Shown piece after piece: positions 1 through 5,605 of a DNA stretch of 6,532 nt. The position numbers were made by a program, and so were the translations under genes. The DNA is taken from contig JAEYUT010000173.1 in assembly GCA_023432305.1 (NCBI GenBank), positions 1-6,532 on the forward strand. The letters are read 5' to 3'. Under the pieces are notes generated by a model, which searched no databases, was not told where the DNA came from, and saw nothing but the letters and a program-made list of their open reading frames with translations. The stretch comes from Actinomycetes bacterium. Its GTDB lineage: Bacteria; Actinomycetota; Actinomycetes; Actinomycetales; Microbacteriaceae. Numbering within the stretch: the first letter of the stretch is position 1; each line of letters begins with the position of its first letter.

Positions 1-516
1 TACCAGAGCGCGCAGCCCCCGTCGTCGTACGCCTCCGCGCCTGCTCCGGCCGCACCGCTCGGCGCCCTCGAGGCGACGCCCTCTGTGATTCCGGGCTTCA
101 CCCCCGCGCCCACCGTGCTCGCGCTCCCCGCCCTCCTCGGCGGAGCGCCCGCGATCGCTGCGGCACCGTCCGCGCAGGCCCCCACGTCAGCCCCCGCCGC
201 GCCTCACCCCACGACGGCGCAATCGGCGACGGTGCCCACGGTGTCGCAGCCCTCCCCGAGCGGCTCCGCGTCGAGCTCAGCCGACGCGAATGCCGCCTAC
301 CTCGCCTCTCTCGGCGTGAGCGTTCCCGGCGGCGCCCCGCGCAGCGAGCCTGCGGCACCGTCCACAGGGCCGCAGCCCATCGCGATGCCGAACGACTCCG
401 GCCCGCTCGGCACGGCGCCGTCGACTGCTCGCGCGTTCCCCCAGGATGACGCGCGAATGCGCGAGCTCATGCCGGACAACCGCAACGAGTTCGGCGCCCC
501 GCTGCACCGCACCTGA
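1..516 (+). CDS. C-terminal part of an Ala/Pro/Ser-rich protein, start outside the window
   Basis: The frame is open from base 1 to a TGA at 514-516 and gives 171 residues. The first roughly 130 are low complexity, dominated by Ala, Pro, Ser, Thr and Gly, as in a disordered linker or tail. The last 25 or so change character: acidic and polar, ending PDNRNEFGAPLHRT, which could be a short folded or conserved tip. A GTG at 85 could serve as a start, but the same composition and frame continue upstream to base 1 with no ribosome-binding site before 85, so I treat this as a 5'-truncated gene. No catalytic motif or membrane segment is visible, and I do not recognise the family. A Pro/Ala-rich tail of this kind occurs in many actinobacterial envelope or DNA-binding proteins, so the function stays open. 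The gene converges on the J-domain gene 40 bp downstream. Confidence 0.7.
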   Translation, partial: YQSAQPPSSYASAPAPAAPLGALEATPSVIPGFTPAPTVLALPALLGGAPAIAAAPSAQAPTSAPAAPHPTTAQSATVPTVSQPSPSGSASSSADANAAYLASLGVSVPGGAPRSEPAAPSTGPQPIAMPNDSGPLGTAPSTARAFPQDDARMRELMPDNRNEFGAPLHRT

Positions 517-531
517 CCGCGAATGAGCGGT
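516..531 (+). terminator. Short hairpin between convergent genes, possible terminator
   Basis: ACCGC (516-520) and GCGGT (527-531) form a 5-bp stem with a 6-base loop, starting at the last base of the stop codon of the Ala/Pro-rich gene. A second small stem lies beside it: CGCAC 534-538 with GTGCG 550-554, just past the end of the minus-strand J-domain gene. Neither has a T-run, which is common in high-GC actinobacteria. They may end transcription from both sides of the 40-bp convergent gap. The stems are short, so this is tentative. Confidence 0.3.
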
Positions 532-556
532 TCCGCACGCGGCGAACGGGTGCGCG

Positions 557-1465
557 TCAGATGAAGCGCACCGCGCTCTGAATGCGCGTGCGCAGCTCGA
601 AGAGATCGGTGCCGCCCGTGCCCACACCAGGGATGCCTGTGCGGATCACATGAGCGAGCTGCGACCGTGGAATCAGCAGTGCCCGCGCGCCTCGAACAGT
701 GCCGAGGTCGACGACGCCGGGCGCATCCGCATCCGGAACGACGACCGCGATCGCCGAGAACTTCACGCGCGCCGCCCGCGCGAACGCGCGCGCCCGGGCG
801 GAGAGCTCCGCAACGGGCTTCGCTCCCCCGACGGCGGGTCCGATGAGCTCGGATCCCTTGATCTTCACCTCGCCGCCCCAGTCCTCGCTGAGGATCGCCC
901 ACAGCCCGCTCTGGCCGAGCACGATGTGGTCGAGCTTGCCCGCGACCGATCCGACGTCGTGCCACACCGTGTATCCGATGCCGAGGGTCGACAGGGCGCG
1001 GGCGGATTCCTCCTCGGCGATCGCGTTGGCGAGAAGGTGCCTGATGTGCTGCGGCGCGGAGCGCACGACCGCCGGATCGTATGGGTTCGGCAGGGTGACG
1101 CCGCGCCCTGCCCATTCGCGCACCTCCTCGAGGTAGCGCTCGCGGTACCAGCCTCCGGGGTGGCCGCTGGATCGCGCCTGCGGGCGTGTGCCTGTCGACG
1201 CGCGCTCCGTGCGCGGGGCATACCCTGCAGAGGGCGCGGGCGACCCTCCGCGCCCGCCGTCGGCATCGTAGGCGGCGCGCGCCGCCGGGGTGCCGACGAG
1301 CTCCCAGGCGCGCTGCACAGCGTGGAATTCCGTCACCGCACCGCCGGCGTCGGGGTGCGTCTCGCGGAGACGTCTCCGGTACGCCCGTCGCAGCTCACCC
1401 TCTGACGCCGTCGCGGGAACGCCGAGGATCTCATAGGGCGATGAGGCGAGCGGGCTGTCGGGCAC
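557..1465 (-). CDS. J-domain protein with a degenerate NERD-like C-terminal domain
   Basis: The protein has 302 residues. Residues 9-68 form a J domain: YEILGV opening, basic helix II (ELRRAYRRRLRE) and the HPD motif at 37-39, the residues that stimulate DnaK ATPase. A Gly/Pro/Arg-rich linker follows (about 69-105). Residues about 150-275 resemble the NERD (nuclease-related) domain: GYTVWHDV, then KLDHIVLGQSGLWAI, then WGG. In typical NERD domains the last strand carries an acidic-X-Lys pair (as in IETKNW); here the aligned stretch is ILSEDW, so both key residues are replaced and nuclease activity is doubtful. The GTG start at 1465 puts the J domain at the N terminus and leaves a 55-bp gap to the divergent gene. 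No Shine-Dalgarno is visible, but TACGAT lies six bases upstream, fitting a leaderless transcript. The J domain is clear; the NERD assignment is from pattern recognition. It is probably a cytoplasmic co-chaperone-like protein with an unknown client. Confidence 0.85.
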   Translation of the reverse strand: MPDSPLASSPYEILGVPATASEGELRRAYRRRLRETHPDAGGAVTEFHAVQRAWELVGTPAARAAYDADGGRGGSPAPSAGYAPRTERASTGTRPQARSSGHPGGWYRERYLEEVREWAGRGVTLPNPYDPAVVRSAPQHIRHLLANAIAEEESARALSTLGIGYTVWHDVGSVAGKLDHIVLGQSGLWAILSEDWGGEVKIKGSELIGPAVGGAKPVAELSARARAFARAARVKFSAIAVVVPDADAPGVVDLGTVRGARALLIPRSQLAHVIRTGIPGVGTGGTDLFELRTRIQSAVRFI

Positions 1466-1471
1466 GATTCG

Positions 1472-1477
1472 ATCGTA
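1472..1477 (-). promoter_or_regulatory. Putative -10 element for the J-domain gene (leaderless)
   Basis: On the minus strand TACGAT fits the TANNNT -10 pattern. Exactly six bases separate it from the GTG start at 1465, where the first transcribed base would be expected. I see no good -35 hexamer at 17-18 bp. The absence of a ribosome-binding site upstream of the GTG supports a leaderless reading. Confidence 0.4.
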
Positions 1478-1484
1478 GGCGGAG

Positions 1485-1514
1485 TCGGCAGCCGGCGCGT
1501 GCGCGCCGTAGGCT
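1485..1514 (+). promoter_or_regulatory. Putative promoter for the 108-residue gene and pabC (leaderless)
   Basis: TAGGCT at 1509-1514 fits TANNNT and sits six bases before the ATG at 1521. TCGGCA at 1485-1490, 18 bp upstream, matches four of six bases of TTGACA. A GGAGG at 1516-1520 directly abuts the ATG with no spacer, so it is badly placed as a ribosome-binding site, which favours a leaderless start. CGTAGGC occurs twice (1474-1480 and 1507-1513), once over each divergent -10. Confidence 0.35.
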
Positions 1515-1520
1515 CGGAGG

Positions 1521-1847
1521 ATGAACGCGCACGAGGAGCACGGAGTCCGCCGCCAGGCGAGCCTCGAGGTGCTGCGTGCCGAGGCGACCGAGGAGCTCAG
1601 CACCGTCGTCTTCGAGCGTCTCCATGCGGGTGAGGATCCGTGGGAGTTCATGCAGGAGCTTCCGTCCGTCGACGAGCTCGTCGTGCTGACGCTGCGGGCC
1701 GAGCTCATCCACGCCGACAACGACCGCCGCCCCTCGGCTGAGGTCGACTACCGGATGCTGCGCCAGATCGCGCTCGCGTACCCCGATCTCAGCACGACCG
1801 TGTGGGCGATGCTCGATGCCGAGCCCACCAGCCGCCGGACCGCCTGA
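1521..1847 (+). CDS. Small acidic helical protein of unknown function, coupled to pabC
   Basis: This gene encodes 108 residues and I do not recognise the family. The sequence is rich in Glu, Leu, Ala and Asp and looks mostly alpha-helical, with a likely helix at 13-36, another at about 48-66 (VDELVVLTLRAELIHA) and a third at 74-101. There is no signal peptide, membrane segment, Cys pair or obvious catalytic motif, so it is probably a soluble cytoplasmic protein. Its codon use has the strong third-position G/C bias of its neighbours, supporting real coding. Its TGA stop (1845-1847) shares one base with the ATG of the aminodeoxychorismate lyase gene, so the two are very likely co-transcribed and translationally coupled. 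That suggests, without proving, a shared role or shared dosage. The ATG at 1521 was chosen because of the -10-like hexamer before it; no better-spaced ribosome-binding site was found downstream. Confidence 0.75.
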   Translation: MNAHEEHGVRRQASLEVLRAEATEELSTVVFERLHAGEDPWEFMQELPSVDELVVLTLRAELIHADNDRRPSAEVDYRMLRQIALAYPDLSTTVWAMLDAEPTSRRTA

Positions 1848-2722
1848 TGCGCGCGCTCGCGCTCATCGAGTTCGACCCGGTGCGTGCCCTCGCCCGAGGC
1901 CACCGGATGGCGGACCCCGACCTCCCGCACCTGCACGTCACCGACCTCGCCGCGACCCGCGGGGACGGCGTGTTCGAGACGGCGATGCTGGCGCATGGTC
2001 GTGTGCACGGACTCGACGCGCACCTCGAGCGGCTCGCGCAGTCGTGCCGGGCTCTCGATCTTCCCGTGCTGCCTGCGGACATATGGCGCGCTGCTGTGCT
2101 CGCCGTCGCAGATGCGCTCACGAACGGCGGCGTCGAGACAGGCGCCCTCAAGTTGGTGCTGAGCAGAGGCGTGGAGGGGGCTGCTGTGCCTACCGGCTGG
2201 GTCTACGGATCTCCCGCGCCCGATGCCTCGCGGGTGCGCGCAGAGGGCGTGAGCATCGCGCTGCTGGATCGCGGATACCGTCACGATTTGTCCGTGACCT
2301 CCCCCTGGCTGCTGACGGGCGCGAAGACGCTCAGCGCAGCCGTCCACCGAGCAGCGCACCGCGAAGCTCTCCGGCGGGGGGCGGACGATGCGGTGCTCGT
2401 CTCAAGTGACGGGTTCCTGCTCGAGGGGGCGTCGTCGAGCATCCTTCTGCGCCGAGGCACCCACATCGTGACGCCGAGCGTCGAGCTCGGCATCCTCGCG
2501 GGCACCACGCAGGCCGACCTCTTCCAGTGGGCCGAGCAGTCCGGTTTCACGACAGGCTACGAACTGCTCACTCCTGAGGATCTGGCGGTCTCGGACGCCG
2601 CCTGGCTGGTCTCGAGCGTGCGTGGGGCGGTGCCGATCCGCGCGGTCGACGGCGTCGAGCGCGCCGTCGATGCGGAGCTCACTGCGCGCTTCGACGCGGT
2701 CCTGCGCACGCACGACTCCTGA
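1847..2722 (+). CDS. pabC: Aminodeoxychorismate lyase-like class IV PLP enzyme
   Basis: The protein has 291 residues, close to the usual size of fold-type IV PLP enzymes. Visible family marks in order: RGDGVFET at 38-45, HLERL at 59-63, TGAKTLSA with the probable PLP-binding Lys160, FLLEGASSS with Glu193, GILAGTT at 215-221 and SSVRGAVPI at 256-264. Aminodeoxychorismate lyase removes pyruvate from 4-amino-4-deoxychorismate to give p-aminobenzoate for folate synthesis in the cytoplasm. A branched-chain or D-amino-acid aminotransferase of the same fold is the main alternative; the size and the SSVRG-like end favour the lyase. No pabA or pabB lies in the window. In-frame GTG starts exist upstream, but the ATG at 1847 overlaps the previous stop in a TGATG arrangement with no ribosome-binding site of its own, which is typical of translational coupling. 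The symbol is an assignment by motif. Confidence 0.82.
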   Translation: MRALALIEFDPVRALARGHRMADPDLPHLHVTDLAATRGDGVFETAMLAHGRVHGLDAHLERLAQSCRALDLPVLPADIWRAAVLAVADALTNGGVETGALKLVLSRGVEGAAVPTGWVYGSPAPDASRVRAEGVSIALLDRGYRHDLSVTSPWLLTGAKTLSAAVHRAAHREALRRGADDAVLVSSDGFLLEGASSSILLRRGTHIVTPSVELGILAGTTQADLFQWAEQSGFTTGYELLTPEDLAVSDAAWLVSSVRGAVPIRAVDGVERAVDAELTARFDAVLRTHDS

Positions 2723-2728
2723 TGCGAC

Positions 2729-2761
2729 GAAGGACCCCGGGCAGCTACTCCGGGGCCCTTC
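2729..2761 (+). terminator. Rho-independent-type terminator after pabC
   Basis: A 12-position stem pairs 2729-2740 with 2750-2761 around a 9-base loop. Eleven positions pair and one A/C mismatch interrupts the AAGGACCCCGG / CCGGGGCCCTT arms. It starts seven bases past the stop codon. Only two T residues follow the GC core, as is usual in high-GC actinobacteria. This is the expected end of the two-gene transcript. Confidence 0.75.
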
Positions 2762-3055
2762 TGTGTCGGTGAGGCCGCCCCCGCGCGAGCTCTCGCGTCG
2801 GCGTTCGCCGCAGGGGTTCTGGTCCGGTGATGGGGCCATCGCCCCGTCATCATCGGACCTGCTCGGCGATGCGGCCGACGCTCGTCGGCGGATCATGTGA
2901 GCCCGTCCCCCGCTGCGGCTGCGGCTCGTCTGACTCGGATCTCTCCGCCTGCATCCGGAGTCGCGCCCCATCGGTTGCAGTCGAAGATACTCGGATTCGA
3001 GGCGTCCGCAAGACGTGAAGTCTCGCGTGAAAGTTGAGCACGACGGTTAAGTGCG
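2762..3055. other. Non-coding stretch between convergent genes, with several hairpins
   Basis: I find no believable gene here: the open frames have poor codon bias and no ribosome-binding sites. What it holds is inverted repeats. CGCGAG/CTCGCG occupies 2784-2797. A 39-nt hairpin at 2821-2859 has a 6-bp outer stem (GGTCCG/CGGACC) and a 9-bp inner stem (TGATGGGGC/GCCCCGTCA, one G-T pair) closed by CATC. GCCGACG/CGTCGGC occupies 2874-2889. From about 2970 the sequence becomes noticeably more A/T-rich than the flanking genes. It could be a decayed gene or element, or the region of a small RNA; nothing decides between these. Confidence 0.5.
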
Positions 3056-3131
3056 GGCGGCGGTGATTCTGTCCCGCGATTCCACGTACCCCCGGTATCG
3101 GAATCGCGACTCTGACAGAATCACCGCCGCC
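3056..3131. repeat. 76-nt long inverted repeat with two perfect nested stems
   Basis: The outer arms are 18 bp and perfect: 3056-3073 begins GGCGGCGGTGATTC and 3114-3131 is its exact reverse complement. Inside, CGCGATTCC (3075-3083) and GGAATCGCG (3100-3108) form a second perfect 9-bp stem. The apex can add GTACC/GGTAT (3086-3090 with 3094-3098) around CCC. The arms differ only by a one-base versus five-base bulge (3074 against 3109-3113). It lies about 100 bp past the 3' end of the helicase gene on the minus strand. It could be a strong bidirectional terminator, a structured RNA, or a miniature element made of two transposon-like ends. No flanking target duplication is visible. Confidence 0.85.
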
Positions 3132-3132
3132 T

Positions 3133-3209
3133 ACTAGTCCCCCAACTAGTGTGAGCACCACGATAGGCGGCGGGTTCCGGGAACGCTCCCCCCACAACGG
3201 GGCTCACAC
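3133..3209. other. Hairpin cluster just past the helicase gene, possible terminator
   Basis: ACTAGT occurs at 3133-3138 and 3145-3150; it is its own reverse complement, so the pair forms a 6-bp stem around CCCCCA. GTGTGAGC (3149-3156) pairs perfectly with GCTCACAC (3202-3209) over 45 bases that contain GTTCC-G-GGAAC (3174-3184) and CCCC-ACAAC-GGGG (3190-3202). On the minus strand the 8-bp stem begins 18 bases past the helicase stop, so it may help end that transcript. There is no T-run. The overlapping stems cannot all form at once. Confidence 0.4.
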
Positions 3210-3227
3210 CAGACGGGTCGTTCTCCG

Positions 3228-5363
3228 CTACAGTCCCGCGACCGCGTCGGTGAGCAGAGTCACCAGAGCCTCCAGCTGCACCGAGCCCTCGGCGGCCTCG
3301 ACGTTGTCGCCGTCGAGCGCACGCGCCGCAAGCCCCGCCTTCGAGTCGATGAGCTCGGCGATGCGACCATCGATCGTCTGCGCGGCGATGATCCGCCACG
3401 CCGTGACAGGGAGCTCCTGGCCGATGCGGTGCACGCGGTCGATCGCCTGCGTCTGCTCGGCGTTGGTCCAGCTGAGCTCCGCGAGCACGACGTTCGACGC
3501 CGCCTGCAGGTTCACGCCGACGCCGGCTGCCGTGAGCGAGCACACGGCGACGGCGACATCCGGGTCGTTCTGGAACGCGTCGATCTCCGCCTGGCGGGCC
3601 TTCGACGACTGGTCGCCGCGGATCGAGATCGTGCGCAGCCCCGCCTTCGCGAAGTGAGCTTCGGCAGCGTCCATGACGTCGATGTGCTTCGCGAAGAACA
3701 CCACCTTGCCGACGTTGCGGGCGAGGTTGACCGTGTAATCCGCAGCCGGCACGGCCTTGGCCTGGCCGATGCGGCGCACCATCGTGAAGACGTTGTCCCC
3801 CGAGGACGACGACTGCTTCGACTCCTCGAACTCGGCGGCCGCGACCAGGCGGATGAGGTCCTCATCGGCAGAGTCCGGACGCGTCGAGCGCAGTCGGCGG
3901 TAGCGTTCGAGCAGGCGAGAGACGAGCGCGCGCTCCGCCTCGCGGATGGAGCGGCCTGCTTCGCCGTCGAGCTCCACGGGGATGTCGGCGATGCGGCGCG
4001 CGGGGATGTCGGCGGCGACGTCGACCTTCTTGCGGCGCACGATGCCCATGTCGACGACCGCACGACGTGCTGCGGCGAAGAAGCCCGGGTCGACCGGGGT
4101 GAGTCCGGTGTCCTCGAGCGCCTTCATGAGACGCGGGAGCGGCTTCTTCTCGTCGATCCAGCCGAGGAACTGCCAGATCATGCGGAAGTCCTCGATCTGG
4201 TTGATGAGAGGTGTTCCCGTGAGTGCGATGAGCAGCGGGTCGGGGTTGTGCTGACGGATCGACGCGGAGAGAGCCTGCACGTGCCGCGAGCGCTGCGACT
4301 CCTTGTTCTTGATGAAGTGCGCTTCGTCGACGATCATGCCGCGGAATCCGCGGATCTTCAGCCAGTCGACGTGTCGGTCGAGGATCTCGTAGTTGACGAC
4401 GACGATCTCGGCGAAGGCATCGACGTCGTCGCCGTCGCCGTGCACGACCGTGACGGTGCGCCGCGGGGTCCACTTCTCGACCTCGCGCGCCCAGTTGACC
4501 TTGACGACATTGGGGACGACGACGAGCAGCGGGTAGGCCTGCGCGACATCGGCGGCGAGGAGCGCCTGAGCCGTCTTGCCGAGGCCGGGCTCGTCGGCGA
4601 GAAGGTACGTGCGGTGGCCGCCGCGCGCCGACTCGACGAACCTCGCCTGGTGGCGCATCAGCTCGATGCCTCCGGGGGTTCCGAGGGAGGCCGCCTCGGG
4701 AAGCTCCATGGTGGCCGCTCCCCCGCCTGCGCCCACCTCGAAGGCGCGGAACAGAGGCTCGATGAGCTCCCAGTTGTCGAGGTGACCGGAGTGCTCGACG
4801 GGCTTCTTCTGCGCATAGGCGTCGAAGTCGGGCGCGAGGAACGGGTTCGACATCTGGTACTGACGCACCGACTGCGGGATGACCTTGCGCTCTTCGGCGA
4901 CGGGCTTCGGCTCCGGCTCGCTCACGACGACGAGGTCCTCGGGCGCGAGCGGCGTGCCCGCTTCGATGAGGAGCGCGCGGCGCACCTCCTGAGCGGCCGT
5001 GCTGAGCGGGGCGGTGTCGGTGAGCAGCTGGATGAGCGAGGAGTCGCGCGCGGCGGTCTTGGCCATGATCGTGGCGATGCCGTCGAGGCGGGTGAGCTCC
5101 TTGGAGCGCTCCGCCTCGCTCAGCTGCGTGTCGGCCTTGATGCGGGCGCGCTCCTCGCGCGCGAGCACGGCCACGACGCGGTAGCGCATGCGGTTGGCGG
5201 GATTGACCTTGCCGCGCTCGGCGGCGTTCTCGATTCCGCGCACGACGCGAGCGAGCACGGGGATGATGCCCGTCTCGTCCTGGTGGGCACGGCGGCGCTG
5301 CTGTGCGGATCGGCTGCCCGCCGACTTGGTGCCGGAACGGGACTTCTGGCCGGATGTGGCCAT
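3228..5363 (-). CDS. SNF2-family DEAD/DEAH-box ATPase/helicase
   Basis: The protein has 711 residues. SNF2-type motifs in order: DEPGLGKT (257-264, Walker A), VVPNVVKVNWAREV (283-295, motif Ia), DEAH (346-349, Walker B), LTGTP (381-385, motif III), then in the second RecA lobe VCSLTAAGVGVNLQAAS (motif V, 607-623) and QAIDRVHRIGQ (639-649, motif VI with the arginine finger). All key residues are intact, so it should be an ATP-driven duplex-DNA translocase acting in repair, replication or chromosome remodelling. Residues 1-30 are basic and disordered. About 31-230 form an N-terminal region I cannot assign; it is not a HARP or SWIM zinc-finger domain. It is shorter than RapA. ATG 5363 is preceded by GAGGAG (5368-5373) four bases upstream, which settles the start. 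The gene stands alone: no nuclease, methylase or other defence partner is adjacent. Confidence 0.93.
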   Translation of the reverse strand: MATSGQKSRSGTKSAGSRSAQQRRRAHQDETGIIPVLARVVRGIENAAERGKVNPANRMRYRVVAVLAREERARIKADTQLSEAERSKELTRLDGIATIMAKTAARDSSLIQLLTDTAPLSTAAQEVRRALLIEAGTPLAPEDLVVVSEPEPKPVAEERKVIPQSVRQYQMSNPFLAPDFDAYAQKKPVEHSGHLDNWELIEPLFRAFEVGAGGGAATMELPEAASLGTPGGIELMRHQARFVESARGGHRTYLLADEPGLGKTAQALLAADVAQAYPLLVVVPNVVKVNWAREVEKWTPRRTVTVVHGDGDDVDAFAEIVVVNYEILDRHVDWLKIRGFRGMIVDEAHFIKNKESQRSRHVQALSASIRQHNPDPLLIALTGTPLINQIEDFRMIWQFLGWIDEKKPLPRLMKALEDTGLTPVDPGFFAAARRAVVDMGIVRRKKVDVAADIPARRIADIPVELDGEAGRSIREAERALVSRLLERYRRLRSTRPDSADEDLIRLVAAAEFEESKQSSSSGDNVFTMVRRIGQAKAVPAADYTVNLARNVGKVVFFAKHIDVMDAAEAHFAKAGLRTISIRGDQSSKARQAEIDAFQNDPDVAVAVCSLTAAGVGVNLQAASNVVLAELSWTNAEQTQAIDRVHRIGQELPVTAWRIIAAQTIDGRIAELIDSKAGLAARALDGDNVEAAEGSVQLEALVTLLTDAVAGL

Positions 5364-5605
5364 CGTTCTCCTCGAGGGCTGTGAGCCCCATCACGACGCT
5401 GCGCGTCGCATGTTCGGTGGTCCGCCGCTGACTCGCGAACCGGATTCTCGGTGCAGATCGCCCCCGGTTTTCCCCTGATCCCGGCTTGGCCGGTGGGGCG
5501 GTGAGCACGTTCAGTCTAGCGCACGCGAGCCCTGAGGCCATGTCATGATGTGTCGCGGATCGCTCACATCTCGGCATCCGCAGCTCGAGCACAGCAGGAG
5601 ACCCC
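5364..5605. other. Divergent intergenic region between the helicase gene and the 109-residue gene
   Basis: Both genes must be driven from this 242-bp gap. On the minus strand TAGACT (5513-5518) fits a -10 pattern and ATGACA (5541-5546) resembles a -35, but the 22-bp spacing is too long for a normal sigma-70-type promoter, so I do not call one. If TAGACT is used, the helicase mRNA has a leader of about 140 bases. That leader would hold CGACGC-TGC-GCGTCG (5394-5408, perfect 6-bp stem) and a hairpin at 5472-5498 (CCGGC-TTG-GCCGG inside CCCC/GGGG). Both are suggestive of control only. Confidence 0.35.

Noticed and set aside
1466..1720. N-terminal extension of the J-domain protein up to an ATG at 1720
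   Set aside because: The extra 85 residues are Ser-rich antisense sequence over the coding 1521-1847 gene, and the J domain normally begins near the N terminus. The GTG at 1465 has a -10-like hexamer at the right distance.
1802..1846. Upstream GTG start at 1802 for the pabC-like gene
   Set aside because: It would add 15 residues overlapping the previous gene. The ATG at 1847 gives a TGATG overlap and a normal N terminus.
2981..3001. tRNA T-arm-like sequence (GGATTCGAGG) as a tRNA or attachment-site remnant
   Set aside because: I could not build acceptor, anticodon or D arms around it on either strand, and no integrase or matching repeat is present.
3040..3150. Target-site duplication flanking the 76-nt palindrome
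   Set aside because: The 8 bases on each side (TAAGTGCG and TACTAGTC) do not match, so recent transposition is not supported.
3228..5363. The helicase as part of a phage-defence system
   Set aside because: No methylase, nuclease, protease or other defence component flanks it. The neighbours are a PABA gene and a small unknown gene.
3429..5384. A 651-codon open frame on the plus strand
   Set aside because: It lies antisense to the clear SNF2 helicase and encodes an Asp/Arg/Leu/Val-biased shadow sequence without any recognisable domain.
5513..5546. Minus-strand TAGACT and ATGACA as a helicase promoter
   Set aside because: The hexamers are good individually but 22 bp apart, outside the usual 16-19 bp, so they are mentioned only in the intergenic entry.
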